A program made the position numbers and the translations under genes. A DNA stretch of 64,000 nucleotides, from positions 124,001 through 188,000 of the forward strand of contig CAVZIL010000001.1 in the NCBI GenBank assembly GCA_963775505.1. Reading direction: 5' to 3'. Position 1 is the first letter of the stretch. Each line of letters opens with the position of its first letter. Shown piece after piece: positions 1 to 7,878 of this stretch. Under the pieces are notes generated by a model that saw only the letters and a program-made list of their open reading frames with translations, was not told the origin of the DNA and did not search any database. The stretch comes from JAIBJN01 sp963775505. Lineage in GTDB: Bacteria > Actinomycetota > Thermoleophilia > Gaiellales > Gaiellaceae.

Positions 1-759
1 GGCGGCGGCACCGTCGTTGATCCCGCTCGAGTTCCCGGCGGTGACGGTCCCGTCCTCCCGGAAGGCGGGGCGGAGCGCGGCGAGCTTCTCGAGCGAGGTA
101 TCCGGGCGGGGATGCTCGTCGCGGGCCAGATCGCCGACGGGAACCAACTCGTCCTCGAAGCGGCCGGCCTGGACGGCGGCGGCGTGCCGGCGCTGGCTCT
201 CGAGCGCGAACGCGTCCTGGTCCTGGCGGCTGACGGCGAAGCGCTCGGCGACGTTCTCGCCCGTCTCCCCCATCGACTCGAGCGGGAACATCGCCTCCAG
301 GCGCGGGTTGGGGAAGCGCCAGCCGAGCGTCGTGTCCCACGTCGTCTGGTTCCCGCGCGGGAACGCGTGCTCGGGCTTCCCGGTGACGAAGGGCGCGCGC
401 GTCATCGACTCGACGCCGCCGGCGACGAACAGCTCTCCGTCGCCCGCCTTCACCGCGTGGCACGCGGAGACGACCGCCGAGAGCCCGGAGGCGCAGAGAC
501 GGTTGACGGTGACGCCGGCGACCTCCTGCGGCAACCCGGCGAGAAGCGCGGCCATGCGGGCGACGTTGCGATTGTCCTCCCCCGCCTGGTTGGCGGCGCC
601 GAAGTACACGTCCTCGATCTCTGCAGCCGCTGCGCCGGAGCGCTCGACCGCCTCGCGGATAACGAGGGCGGCGAGATCGTCGGGCCGCTCGCCGGCAAGC
701 GCCCCCCCGTAGCGCCCGACGGGCGTGCGCACGGCGGAGAGGACGACGGCCTCGGGCAC
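1..759 (-). CDS. Thiolase family enzyme (acetyl-CoA acetyltransferase / 3-ketoacyl-CoA thiolase), 3' end cut by window
   Basis: Cytosolic thiolase that condenses or cleaves acyl-CoA, used in fatty-acid or aromatic degradation or in acetoacetyl-CoA formation. The first 252 residues are present and the C-terminus lies beyond base 1. The nucleophilic cysteine sits in NRLCASG at residue 89, the usual thiolase position, and the N-terminal VLSAVRTP motif is intact. The C-terminal His and second Cys are not visible. The GTG start is chosen because a TAGACT box (767-772) lies 7 nt upstream, as for many genes in this window. Substrate range (FadA, PcaF or PhaA type) cannot be decided. Confidence 0.93.
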   Translation of the reverse strand, partial: MPEAVVLSAVRTPVGRYGGALAGERPDDLAALVIREAVERSGAAAAEIEDVYFGAANQAGEDNRNVARMAALLAGLPQEVAGVTVNRLCASGLSAVVSACHAVKAGDGELFVAGGVESMTRAPFVTGKPEHAFPRGNQTTWDTTLGWRFPNPRLEAMFPLESMGETGENVAERFAVSRQDQDAFALESQRRHAAAVQAGRFEDELVPVGDLARDEHPRPDTSLEKLAALRPAFREDGTVTAGNSSGINDGAAA

Positions 760-798
760 GCGCTCAAGTCTATGCGCCGACCCGCCGATCAACGCACG

Positions 799-1455
799 AT
801 GCTGAGGGGTATCGCCGTACTCGCCGCAGCAGTTGTCCCGCTGCTCGGACTCGCCGCCTGCGCGGACGAGCTGCCCGCGGAGGATCCGGCGGCCGTCGAG
901 GTCTCCCACTCGAACGGGCTCAAGACGTACGAGGTCCCGTCGGCCGGCTTCTCCATCGCCGTTCCGGAGGCCTGGCGTTCGGCGAACGCCGATGAGCTCT
1001 TCAGCGACGAGGCGGTTGCGGAGGCCCGGACGGAACTGCCCGAGCTCGCCCCCGTGATGGAGCTCCTGGCGACGCCGGACTCACCGATGAAGCTGATCGC
1101 CTTCGACCCGGACCTCGCCGGGGAGGACTTCGCGACGAACCTCAACGTCGTGGTCGAGCAGCTCCCTGCCGGAATGAAACGGCAGCGCTACTGGGATCTC
1201 ACTCTCGAGCAGCTCATGCGCGCCCTGGGCCCGGACGTCCACATCGACGAGAAGCAGTTGGAGCTGCCCGGCGGATGGGCGATGAACTTGAGCTACCAGG
1301 GCTTCTCGCTCGGAGACCAGACGCTCAGCACCGTTCAGTACTTCTTTCACCGGCCCGGCAGGGGCTACGTGCTCACCTACACAACGCTCCCCGACCGGCT
1401 GCCGGAAGCGGCTCCGGACTACGAGCGGTCCGCCCGGACGTTCCGCGTCGGCTAG
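799..1455 (+). CDS. Predicted lipoprotein, PsbP/DUF1795-like size, function unknown
   Basis: A 218-residue exported protein. Residues 1-20 form a signal peptide with a hydrophobic core and a lipobox ending L-A-A-C, so Cys21 is the probable lipidated residue. The mature part has the pattern 'YEVPSAGFSIAVPEAW', typical of extracytoplasmic proteins of the PsbP/DUF1795 kind, but I cannot assign a family with certainty. An in-frame ATG at 772 would add nine residues before the signal peptide; the ATG at 799 fits the signal better. Divergent from the thiolase and convergent with the MqnD-like gene, the two stops interlocking in CTAG at 1452-1455. Confidence 0.75.
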   Translation: MLRGIAVLAAAVVPLLGLAACADELPAEDPAAVEVSHSNGLKTYEVPSAGFSIAVPEAWRSANADELFSDEAVAEARTELPELAPVMELLATPDSPMKLIAFDPDLAGEDFATNLNVVVEQLPAGMKRQRYWDLTLEQLMRALGPDVHIDEKQLELPGGWAMNLSYQGFSLGDQTLSTVQYFFHRPGRGYVLTYTTLPDRLPEAAPDYERSARTFRVG

Positions 1456-2282
1456 GTCACGAACTCGACGCGGACCGGGCGTTCGAAGGCGCCTGCCTCC
1501 TCGCCGCGCCGAAGCAGCTCCGCAACTGCCTGGCGCCCCTCCTCACCGTAGTCCTCGGTCAGCTCGTTGACATACATGCCCACGAACTTGTCGGCCAGCT
1601 CGGTGGTGAGACCCCGGCCGTACTGGAGCGCGTAGGCGAGCGCCTCCTCGCGGTTGGCCAGGCCCGCCCTGATGGAGTCGCGGAGGACGTCGGAAAGCTC
1701 GGGGAGGACCTCGTCGCCCAGATCGCGCCGGGCGACGTTGATGCCGAGCGGCAGCGGCAGGCCGGTCTCGAGGAGCCACCACTCGCCCAGGTCGACCACG
1801 CGCTCGAGGCCGCGGCGCTCGTACGTCAGCTGGCCCTCGTGGATGAGGAGACCGGCTTCGGCTCGGCCCGCCTCGACCTCGTCCATGATCTCGTCGAACG
1901 GCACCTCGCGGTAGCGAAACTCCCCGCCGAGGTAGAGGCCGAGCGTGAGGAACGCCGTCGTCATACGGCCGGGAACGGCGATCTCGACGTCGGCCAGATC
2001 GGCCTTTTGCAGCGGGCGCTTCGAGACGACGACGGGGCCGTAGCCCGAGCCCATGCTCGCGCCGTGCGGAAGGATGACGTAGCGGTCCTGCACGAACGGG
2101 TACGTGTGCAGTGAGATCGCGGTCACCTCGAGGCGGCCTTCGAGCGCCCACTCGTTCAGGGTCTGGATGCCCTCGAGCACGTGCTCGAACTCGAAGCCGC
2201 GCGCGTCCACCCGACCGGCGGCGAGACCCCAGAACATGAACGCGTCGTCCGGGTCGGGACTATGTCCGAGATGGATGAGCAG
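1452..2282 (-). CDS. mqnD: MqnA/MqnD/SBP-family protein, probable 1,4-dihydroxy-6-naphthoate synthase (menaquinone, futalosine route)
   Basis: A 276-residue protein with the periplasmic-binding-protein fold used by MqnA and MqnD, enzymes that make the naphthoquinone ring of menaquinone from futalosine-type intermediates. The N-terminal LGHSPDPDDAFMF is the hallmark of MqnD-like members; TAISLHTYPF and GSGYGPVVVS follow. No signal peptide, so a cytosolic enzyme rather than a transport receptor. Family members usually begin just before LGHSPD. The only candidate there is a CTG at 2282, with TAGCCT (2291-2296) 8 nt upstream; a TTG at 2300 with a GAGAAGG upstream is the alternative. Which Mqn step it performs is inferred. 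Confidence 0.8.
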   Translation of the reverse strand: MLIHLGHSPDPDDAFMFWGLAAGRVDARGFEFEHVLEGIQTLNEWALEGRLEVTAISLHTYPFVQDRYVILPHGASMGSGYGPVVVSKRPLQKADLADVEIAVPGRMTTAFLTLGLYLGGEFRYREVPFDEIMDEVEAGRAEAGLLIHEGQLTYERRGLERVVDLGEWWLLETGLPLPLGINVARRDLGDEVLPELSDVLRDSIRAGLANREEALAYALQYGRGLTTELADKFVGMYVNELTEDYGEEGRQAVAELLRRGEEAGAFERPVRVEFVT

Positions 2283-2348
2283 AACGGGCGAGGCTAGCAA
2301 GCCGGCCTTCTCGTCCGGGCGGCCAACGGGCCTCCTACAATTTGAGGC

Positions 2349-3014
2349 GTGTCTAAACCTAAGCCCGACCTCTCGGCCGCGATCCAGGACTACCTCAAGG
2401 AGATCTACAAGCTCGAGTCCGAGGGCACGCGGCCGACGACGAGCGCAATCGCGCGCCGCATGGGCGTCGCGCCCTCCTCGGTGACCGCGATGCTGAAGAA
2501 GCTCTCGGCCCTCGGCCTGGCCGAGCATTCGCCCTATCGCGGCGTCGAGCTCTCGGAGGCGGGCACGAAGATCGCCCTCGAGGTCGTCCGGCATCACCGC
2601 CTGCTCGAGCAGTACCTCGCCGAGACGCTCGGGGTCCCGATCGACGCCGTCCACGCCGAGGCCGACCGGCTGGAGCACGTCCTCTCCGAGGAGCTCGAAG
2701 CGCGGATCGACGAGAAGCTCGGCTACCCGACACACGACCCGCACGGCGACCCGATTCCGGACGCCGGGCTCCGCATGGAGACGAAGCGGCTCCGCTCCCT
2801 GGACGAGCTCGAGCCGGGCGAGCAGGCCACCATCCGCCGCGTGCCGGACAGCGACTCGGAGCTCCTCCGCTATCTGGCCGGGCTACGCCTGGTGCCCGGC
2901 GGCCTCGTGACGATGCGCGGCGCAGAGCCCTTCGACGGTCCCGTGACCGTCACGGTCGAGGGCCGGGAGCACGCGATCTCGCGCGCGCTCGCGATGCAGA
3001 TCGGCATCGCGTAG
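2349..3014 (+). CDS. DtxR/MntR-family metal-dependent transcriptional repressor
   Basis: A 221-residue metal-responsive DNA-binding protein, probably repressing iron or manganese uptake genes when Fe(II) or Mn(II) is bound. A winged helix-turn-helix spans about residues 10-70 (TTSAIARRMGVAPSSVTAML). The metal-binding and dimerisation domain follows, with the family's HAEADRLEH and HDPHGDPIP motifs carrying His and Glu ligands. The last ~75 residues form an SH3-like/FeoA domain. Transcription looks leaderless: TACAAT at 2336-2341 lies 7 nt before the GTG start. Divergent from mqnD; no target operator was identified. Confidence 0.93.
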   Translation: MSKPKPDLSAAIQDYLKEIYKLESEGTRPTTSAIARRMGVAPSSVTAMLKKLSALGLAEHSPYRGVELSEAGTKIALEVVRHHRLLEQYLAETLGVPIDAVHAEADRLEHVLSEELEARIDEKLGYPTHDPHGDPIPDAGLRMETKRLRSLDELEPGEQATIRRVPDSDSELLRYLAGLRLVPGGLVTMRGAEPFDGPVTVTVEGREHAISRALAMQIGIA

Positions 3015-3023
3015 ACCTCGTCG

Positions 3024-3108
3024 GCACACTTCCGACACGTTTCGCGCGCCTCGCGCGCGAGCTTTCTCGTTACGCTCGAAGCGGGTGGAGGCACGGGGTG
3101 GCCCCAGG
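3024..3108 (-). repeat. Dispersed intergenic repeat R2, copy 1 (inverted orientation)
   Basis: An ~84 bp element filling most of the gap after the dtxR-like gene. Read on the minus strand it has the blocks TGGGGCCACCCC, CCACCCGCTT, AGCGTAACG, GAAAGC and GTGTCGGAAGTGTG in the same order and spacing as copies at 19037-19120 and 25594-25677. A weak hairpin can form between GCTT and GAAAGC around the AGCGTAAC core. No transposase is linked to it. Confidence 0.7.
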
Positions 3109-3145
3109 CGGGAGATGCTTTGGGCCTGGCCCCTGAGACCGAGCG

Positions 3146-3487
3146 TCAGGGCTTGTGGCCGAAGAACCAGCGCTCGAGCGGCTTCAGCAGCTCGTCCTCG
3201 GCGAACAGGGGCACGGATGCCGTCAGCCCCTCCTCGGCGGACACCTCGAGGTCGTCTCGAAGCGCCGTGTTCGCGGCCGCGAGCGCGTCGCCCATCTCAT
3301 AGCCCTCGAAGAGGTAGTCGTCCGGGCGCGGTTGCGGGATCCTGCGGTTACCGATGTCGATCGCGCGCCCGACCGCCCAGAGGGCACCCGGCCGCCGCTC
3401 GATCCAGATCACGATCTCCTCGCGCCCTCCGTCCTCGCCCAGACCTTGCAGGCTGCGCGAGGCGAATCGCATGCCGTCGGGCTCCAC
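3146..3487 (-). CDS. Hypothetical protein, 113 aa
   Basis: A small soluble acidic protein I do not recognise. The sequence has a plausible beta-strand region (EEIVIWIERRPGALWAVGRAID) followed by an amphipathic helix, and ends FFGHKP. It has no signal peptide, membrane segment or cysteine pair. The GTG start at 3487 is supported by TATCCT (3495-3500, read on the minus strand) 7 nt upstream. Its start is only 23 bp from that of the divergent gene at 3511, so the two probably share a compact promoter region. Confidence 0.6.
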   Translation of the reverse strand: MEPDGMRFASRSLQGLGEDGGREEIVIWIERRPGALWAVGRAIDIGNRRIPQPRPDDYLFEGYEMGDALAAANTALRDDLEVSAEEGLTASVPLFAEDELLKPLERWFFGHKP

Positions 3488-3494
3488 TACGGCA

Positions 3495-3504
3495 AGGATA
3501 CAAT
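3495..3504. promoter_or_regulatory. Overlapping divergent -10 boxes
   Basis: On the minus strand TATCCT (3495-3500) is 7 nt from the GTG at 3487; on the plus strand TACAAT (3499-3504) is 6 nt from the ATG at 3511. The boxes share two bases. Both spacings predict transcription starting at or next to the start codon. Confidence 0.6.
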
Positions 3505-3510
3505 CGCGCG

Positions 3511-3780
3511 ATGGGGTTCTTCTCCAAGCTCTTTGGCAAGCGCGACGAGAAGCCCGCCGAGCAGTCGCGGGGGATCTCGAAAGAAGACGCGCTCGCGTCG
3601 TACATCGTCCGCGAGCACAAGCAGGGCCGCTCCCTCGAGGACATCCTCGACGACCCGTACCTGAAGAACCGGGCGACGGACGAGCAGCGCCTGCGCCTGC
3701 TCGAGCTCCCCGAGGTCATCCGCGCCGTCGGCGAGGACACGGCGGCGGTGGCCGCCGAGCGCGTCCGCGACACCACCTGA
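3511..3780 (+). CDS. Hypothetical small basic-acidic protein, 89 aa
   Basis: An unrecognised 89-residue protein. It opens with an amphipathic MGFFSKLFGKR helix that could touch the membrane, followed by a helical, charged region (SYIVREHKQGRSLEDILDDPYLKNRA) resembling a small helical domain. No metal ligands or catalytic motif are visible. Apparently leaderless from TACAAT at 3499-3504. The stop is 3 bp before the GTG of the downstream GNAT gene, so the two are probably co-translated. Confidence 0.65.
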   Translation: MGFFSKLFGKRDEKPAEQSRGISKEDALASYIVREHKQGRSLEDILDDPYLKNRATDEQRLRLLELPEVIRAVGEDTAAVAAERVRDTT

Positions 3781-3783
3781 CCG

Positions 3784-4296
3784 GTGCCCGCGGCGCGGCT
3801 GCGGGGCGAGCGGGTGACGCTCCGGCCGCTCGCGGCCGCCGACGTCCAGCGGCTCGTCGAGATCGCCGCCGATCCCGAGGTCGCGCGCTGGTGGCCCGGC
3901 GTCTCCGGGGAGGACCTCCGCCGGCTCACCGAGCCCGGGGCGGACGTCCTTCCGTTCGCGATCGAGCTCGAGGGTGAGCTGATCGGGCTTGCGCAGGCGG
4001 GCGAGGAGCGCGATCCCGACTACCGCCACGCGAGCGTCGACCTCTTTCTCGGAACCGCCTGGCACGGGAGAGGGCTCGGCGCCGACACGGTGCGGACGCT
4101 CGCCCGGTGGCTCTTCGAGGACCGGGGCCATCATCGGATCACGATCGACCCCGCCGCCGCCAACGAGCGGGCGATTCGCTCCTACGAACGCGCCGGCTTC
4201 AAGCGCGTGGGCGTGATGCGGCGGTACGAGCGCAGCGCCGACGGCGACTGGCACGATGGCCTCCTGCTCGACCTCCTCCCCGAGGATCTCCGCTAG
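3784..4296 (+). CDS. GNAT-family N-acetyltransferase (AAC(6')/RimJ-like)
   Basis: A 170-residue GCN5-related acetyltransferase that transfers acetyl from acetyl-CoA to an amine. The acetyl-CoA-binding loop is seen as GTAWHGRGLGADTVRTL, followed by the RITIDPAAANERAIRSYERAGF motif typical of AAC(6')-type and RimJ-type members. The acceptor substrate is unknown; an aminoglycoside-like role cannot be claimed from sequence. The GTG start follows the upstream stop by 3 bp, indicating an operon with the gene at 3511. Converges with the ornithine-cyclodeaminase-like gene, overlapping it by 4 bp. Confidence 0.88.
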   Translation: MPAARLRGERVTLRPLAAADVQRLVEIAADPEVARWWPGVSGEDLRRLTEPGADVLPFAIELEGELIGLAQAGEERDPDYRHASVDLFLGTAWHGRGLGADTVRTLARWLFEDRGHHRITIDPAAANERAIRSYERAGFKRVGVMRRYERSADGDWHDGLLLDLLPEDLR

Positions 4297-5222
4297 AGCT
4301 CGAGGCCTGTGCCCCGTTCCACGGCCCGCTCGTGGACGAACGAGGCGGCCGCCACGTCCTCGGCGGCGATGCCCACGCTCTTGAAGACGACGATGTCGTC
4401 CTCGTGCTGGCGGCCGGCCGTCTCGCCGCCGATCACCTCGGCGAGCTCGTGCACCTCGAGCCAGTCGAGGACGCCGCGCTGCACGGGCTCGACGAGATCG
4501 CCCGCCTCGAGCTTCGCCTGCTCGAGCGAGTCGCAGCACACGAACGTCGCCCGCTCGAGGACGGTGTTGTCGAGCTCCCGGGCCTCGATCCGGTTCGCGC
4601 CCGCCGCGCACACGAGGGCCCCGGGCTGAAGCCACTCGCCCCGCAGGACCGGGTCGCGGGAGCTCGTGATGGTCACGACCACGTCCTGCTCGGCCGCATC
4701 TCGGTTGTACTCGCCTGCCTCGCAGTCGAAGCGGCGGCAGAACTCCTCGAGGTGTTCGGCGTTCCGGGAGTAGGCGACCACGTGCTCGATCCCCGGCAGC
4801 GCCGCGCGGATGCAGGCCAGCTGGCTCTCCGCCTGCCAGCCGGTGCCGATGAGACCGAGGGTCCGAGCGCCGGGCTTGGCGAGGTGGCGGGCGGCGACGG
4901 CGCTCGCAGCGCCCGTGCGGAGCTGCCCGAGGCGATCGGCGTCGATGAGCGCGAGCAGCTCGGGCCGGTCAGCGGCAAACAGAGCGACCACGAAGCGCGC
5001 TCCGTCCGCGAAGCCGGCGTACGTCTTGATCCCGGCGCGCCGGAGCTCGAGATCCGCCGCGGCCATCACGTGCAGCCGCCCGCCCTCGAGCCCGAGCCGG
5101 CGCCGCGGAGCCAGCTCGACCGCCCCGCGCGACATCCGCGCGAAGCAGGCCTCGACGACCTCGACGGCCTCGGCGGGAGCCAGGAGCTCCTCGACATCGG
5201 CTTCGCGCAGGAAGAGCGGCAC
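4293..5222 (-). CDS. Ornithine cyclodeaminase / mu-crystallin family protein
   Basis: A 309-residue NAD(P)-dependent enzyme of the family containing ornithine cyclodeaminase, alanine dehydrogenase (Archaeal type) and ketimine reductases. The Rossmann glycine motif LGLIGTGWQAESQ is at about residues 122-134, preceded by the conserved LRTGAASAVAARHLAKP substrate-binding segment and followed by TITSSRDPVL and GANRIEARELD. The actual substrate cannot be read from sequence. The GTG start at 5222 has TATCCC 6 nt upstream, and the gene diverges from the Rieske gene 23 bp away. Confidence 0.88.
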   Translation of the reverse strand: MPLFLREADVEELLAPAEAVEVVEACFARMSRGAVELAPRRRLGLEGGRLHVMAAADLELRRAGIKTYAGFADGARFVVALFAADRPELLALIDADRLGQLRTGAASAVAARHLAKPGARTLGLIGTGWQAESQLACIRAALPGIEHVVAYSRNAEHLEEFCRRFDCEAGEYNRDAAEQDVVVTITSSRDPVLRGEWLQPGALVCAAGANRIEARELDNTVLERATFVCCDSLEQAKLEAGDLVEPVQRGVLDWLEVHELAEVIGGETAGRQHEDDIVVFKSVGIAAEDVAAASFVHERAVERGTGLEL

Positions 5223-5245
5223 GTGAGCGGGATAGTCTAGGTCGC

Positions 5246-5557
5246 ATGGAGAGCGCGTCCTCGAGCTGGCTCACCGTTCCGGCCGACGTCCTCGTCGGCG
5301 ACCGTGCGGTCGTCGAGGCCGGCGGACGCGAGATCGTGATCCTGCGGGTCGACGGTGAGCTCCACGCCTTCGACAACGCCTGTCCGCACCAGGGCAACCC
5401 GCTCGTGGAGGGAGAGGTGCTCGGCGACGTGCTCGAATGCGCCTACCACGGCTGGCGCTTCGACCTCTCGACAGGCGCCTGCCTCGCCGGGGACGAGCCC
5501 GCACGCCGCTATCCGGTCGACCTCCTCGGCGCCGAGCTACGGATTCACCTGGGCTAG
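5246..5557 (+). CDS. Rieske [2Fe-2S] ferredoxin-type protein
   Basis: A 103-residue stand-alone Rieske domain, a soluble electron carrier of the kind that serves dioxygenases or nitrite-reductase-like enzymes. The cluster ligands are visible as CPHQGNPL (Cys and His) and CAYHGWRF (Cys and His). There is no membrane anchor, so it is not a cytochrome bc1 subunit. TAGTCT at 5233-5238 lies 7 nt before the ATG, suggesting a leaderless message. No oxygenase partner is adjacent; the neighbour at 5554 is a B12-binding protein whose stop interlocks with this gene's. Confidence 0.93.
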   Translation: MESASSSWLTVPADVLVGDRAVVEAGGREIVILRVDGELHAFDNACPHQGNPLVEGEVLGDVLECAYHGWRFDLSTGACLAGDEPARRYPVDLLGAELRIHLG

Positions 5558-6465
5558 AGTCGGACGCGGCTCCAGGGGGTGCCCGGATCCGAGTACTCGC
5601 CCGGATGCAGCAGGTAGGCCAGCAGCTCGACGCCGTCCACCACGCGGGGGCCGGGCCTCGAGAACATCGCGTTCGCGTCGACCGCGAAGACGCTGCTCTC
5701 CCGCCGGGCCGGAGTCCCCAGGAGATGCGCGGAGAGGTCGAGTGGGACGACCTCGGACAGCGTCCGGTCGAGGTCGAAGCCGCAGGGAGCGAGCACGACG
5801 ATCTCGGGCTCGAGCCGGGCTACGTCGGGCCAGCGCATGCGATGCGACGGCTCACCCGACATGCCGGCGACGTCCGTGCCTCCCGCGGCGGCGACCATGT
5901 CCGGCACCCAGTGCCCCGCCGAGTACGGCGGCTCGAGCCACTCCGTGACGAAGACGCGAGGCGACGCGTCGACGGCGCCGAGTGCCGACGCAACCCGGTC
6001 GAGACGGGTCTGCATTCCCGTCGTCAGCTCCTCGGCTGCCCCGGCCGCGCCCAGCCACGAACCGAGCTCGCGGATCGCCTCCTGGATCCCCGGCAGCGTC
6101 GATGGAGAGAAATCCAAGACCCCCACGTCGAGCGGGCGGGCGTCGAGCACGCCCTCGACCTGGTCGGTCGAGACGGCGCAGACGTCGCAGAGCTCCTGCA
6201 TCACCAGTACGTCGGCCTGGATCTCGGACCACCGCTCCTCGTCGATCGCGTAGAGCGGCCTCCCGCTGCGCGCGGTCTCGGCGACGAGGCGGTCGATCTC
6301 GCCGCTGGCCACGTCGCCCGTCTGGACGAGCGACGCGGTGACGACGGGCTTCGCGGCGGCCTCCGGAGGCCAGTCGCACTCGTGCGTCACGCCGACGACC
6401 TGGTCGCCGAGCCCCAGCGCGAAGAGGATCTCGGTGGCCGCGGGGACAAGTGAGCAGATCCGCAC
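5554..6465 (-). CDS. Cobalamin-binding BtuF-like protein
   Basis: A 303-residue class III substrate-binding fold protein related to BtuF/FepB (two lobes joined by a long helix). It opens VRICSLVPAATEILFALGL, typical of 'cobalamin-binding protein' members, and contains EWLEPPYSAGHWVPDMV and CGFDLDRTL. It lacks a signal peptide and lipobox, so it may act inside the cell or not be a transport receptor; no btuCD genes are nearby. GTG start chosen from TAGCCT (6473-6478) 7 nt upstream on the same strand. Confidence 0.82.
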   Translation of the reverse strand: MRICSLVPAATEILFALGLGDQVVGVTHECDWPPEAAAKPVVTASLVQTGDVASGEIDRLVAETARSGRPLYAIDEERWSEIQADVLVMQELCDVCAVSTDQVEGVLDARPLDVGVLDFSPSTLPGIQEAIRELGSWLGAAGAAEELTTGMQTRLDRVASALGAVDASPRVFVTEWLEPPYSAGHWVPDMVAAAGGTDVAGMSGEPSHRMRWPDVARLEPEIVVLAPCGFDLDRTLSEVVPLDLSAHLLGTPARRESSVFAVDANAMFSRPGPRVVDGVELLAYLLHPGEYSDPGTPWSRVRL

Positions 6466-6535
6466 GCGAACCAGGCTAGCGGCCCCGACTGGATACCCTG
6501 CGCACCACCGGAGTCTCGCAGGGAGGTGCGAAAGG

Positions 6536-6904
6536 ATGAGCGCGTTCGAGGACATCGAGGCCGTCGGGCCTCTCCGGATCTGGGACGACGTCGTGGCCCG
6601 CGAGGTGCATGGACAGCAGACCACCCTGGCGGTGGTCGAGCTCGAGCCCGGCGCGGTCGTCCCAGAGCATCACCACGTCAGCGAGCAGCTCGGGATGGTC
6701 ATCACAGGCAGCGTCAGCTTCCGCGTCGCCGACGAGGACAGGGAGCTCGGCCCGGGCGCTACCTGGAACATCCCCTCCGACGTGCCGCACGAGGTCAGGG
6801 CCGGTCCGGAAGGCGCCGTCGTGATCGACGTGTTCTCGCCGACGCGCGAGAGCGACTGGCGTGGGCTGGAGCGGGAGGCTCCCCGCACGCCCCACTGGCC
6901 GTAG
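6536..6904 (+). CDS. Cupin-domain protein
   Basis: A 122-residue single-domain cupin, a small beta-barrel that usually binds one metal ion. The first cupin motif is PEHHHVSEQLGMVITGS (two His and a Glu as likely ligands) and the second is PSDVPHEVRAG with the fourth His. The function (isomerase, dioxygenase or sensor) cannot be told from sequence. The ATG has GGGAGG about 11 bp upstream. Divergent from the B12-binding gene and convergent with tRNA-Arg. Confidence 0.88.
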   Translation: MSAFEDIEAVGPLRIWDDVVAREVHGQQTTLAVVELEPGAVVPEHHHVSEQLGMVITGSVSFRVADEDRELGPGATWNIPSDVPHEVRAGPEGAVVIDVFSPTRESDWRGLEREAPRTPHWP

Positions 6905-6917
6905 GCGCATGGCGAAG

Positions 6918-6990
6918 TGCGCCCGGCACGATTCGAACGTGCGACCTCTGCCTCCGCAGGGCAGCGCTCTATCCCCTGAGCTACGGGCGC
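6918..6990 (-). tRNA. tRNA-Arg (anticodon GCG)
   Basis: A 73-nt cloverleaf on the minus strand with a 7-bp acceptor stem (GCGCCCG/CGGGCGC), D arm GCTCAGGGGATAGAGC, anticodon stem CTGCC/GGCAG with loop CTGCGGA, and T arm GCACG-TTCGAAT-CGTGC. Positions 34-36 read GCG, decoding CGC and CGU arginine codons. CCA is not encoded. The body matches bacterial tRNA-Arg(CCG) except that loop position 34 is G instead of C, so a CCG-to-GCG change (or a sequence error at one base) is possible. Confidence 0.93.
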
Positions 6991-7000
6991 GGGACGTGGG

Positions 7001-7786
7001 TCAGTGTAGCGGCCGGGCCTTCGACCGGCCCAGGGCGAGCTCCGCGTCCGAGGGCACCTCGGCCCTGACGTAGGCCAGGGCGACAATGCCGCCGTTCGCA
7101 CGGGCGGCGCTGGTCACCCGGCCGACCACCTTGTCGCCGTGGACGAGCTCGGCGTCGGGCTCCGGCAGCTCCGCGCCCTCGAGAGAGAGAGCACGGAGGC
7201 CACGGTTCGCGTGGCCGCGGTAGTGAAGCCGGGCGATCGGCTCCTGGCCCGGGTAGCACCCCTTCGTCAGGCTCACGGCGCGCTCGACGAGGCCCGCCTC
7301 GGCGGGGAGCACGCGGTCGTCGATCTCCTTCCCGAAACGCGGCGTGCCGGCCTGGATGCGAAGAGCCTCGAGCGCGTTCTCGTCCAGCGTCGGCTCGAAG
7401 GCGGCGTCGAGCACCTCGACGGCGGGCTCGCCGTAGTCGTCGTTCGGGATTCCCTCGACCCCGTCGCCGAAGACAAGCGCAGAGGTGTGCTCCTCGAGCT
7501 CGATCTCGGCCTTCGCCGCGAAGCGCATACGCAGGAGCTGGTCGCGGAGCGACTCGCCGAGCTCGGGCTCGGTCAGGAGGAGGAAGTCGCCCTCCGCCCG
7601 CAAGAGAACCCGCATCGGCGCGATCACGCGCGCCTTGGGCGTTAGCAGCAAGGCCTGGCACGACTCGCCCGGAGCGAGCGCGGCAACGTCGTTGGAGAGC
7701 ATGCGCTGAAGGAAGTCCTCGGCATCCGGGCCGGCCACCCGGACGAAGGAGCGGGGACGAACGGCCACAGCGTTCTCGGAAGCCAC
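7001..7786 (-). CDS. ygfZ: YgfZ/GcvT-like folate-binding protein (Fe-S repair)
   Basis: A 261-residue tetrahydrofolate-binding protein homologous to E. coli YgfZ and mitochondrial IBA57, which help assemble or repair certain Fe-S enzymes such as the radical-SAM protein LipA. The diagnostic K-G-C-Y-x-G-Q-E motif is present as TKGCYPGQEPIAR. The N-terminus (FLQRMLSNDVAAL) is typical of the family. The GTG start has TACACT (7793-7798) 6 nt upstream. It sits downstream of groEL but behind a strong terminator, so it is probably transcribed on its own. Confidence 0.92.
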   Translation of the reverse strand: MASENAVAVRPRSFVRVAGPDAEDFLQRMLSNDVAALAPGESCQALLLTPKARVIAPMRVLLRAEGDFLLLTEPELGESLRDQLLRMRFAAKAEIELEEHTSALVFGDGVEGIPNDDYGEPAVEVLDAAFEPTLDENALEALRIQAGTPRFGKEIDDRVLPAEAGLVERAVSLTKGCYPGQEPIARLHYRGHANRGLRALSLEGAELPEPDAELVHGDKVVGRVTSAARANGGIVALAYVRAEVPSDAELALGRSKARPLH

Positions 7787-7818
7787 GTCCCCAGTGTAGG
7801 CGCCGCAACGACCTCAAA

Positions 7819-7853
7819 AGCACGGAGGGCCGGCTTAGCCGGCCCTCCGTGCT
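7819..7853 (-). terminator. Rho-independent terminator of groES-groEL
   Basis: A perfect 16-bp inverted repeat (arms 7819-7834 and 7838-7853, loop of 3 nt), followed on the minus strand by TTTT. It is the strongest terminator in the window and separates groEL from ygfZ. Confidence 0.9.
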
Positions 7854-7878
7854 GTGCACTCTTCTGAAGAAGGGGGCA

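Noticed and set aside
112..1455. A 447-codon + strand open frame that would fuse sequence upstream of 772 to the lipoprotein
   Set aside because: The part before 799 is the complement of the thiolase gene; the lipobox signal peptide marks the true start near 799.
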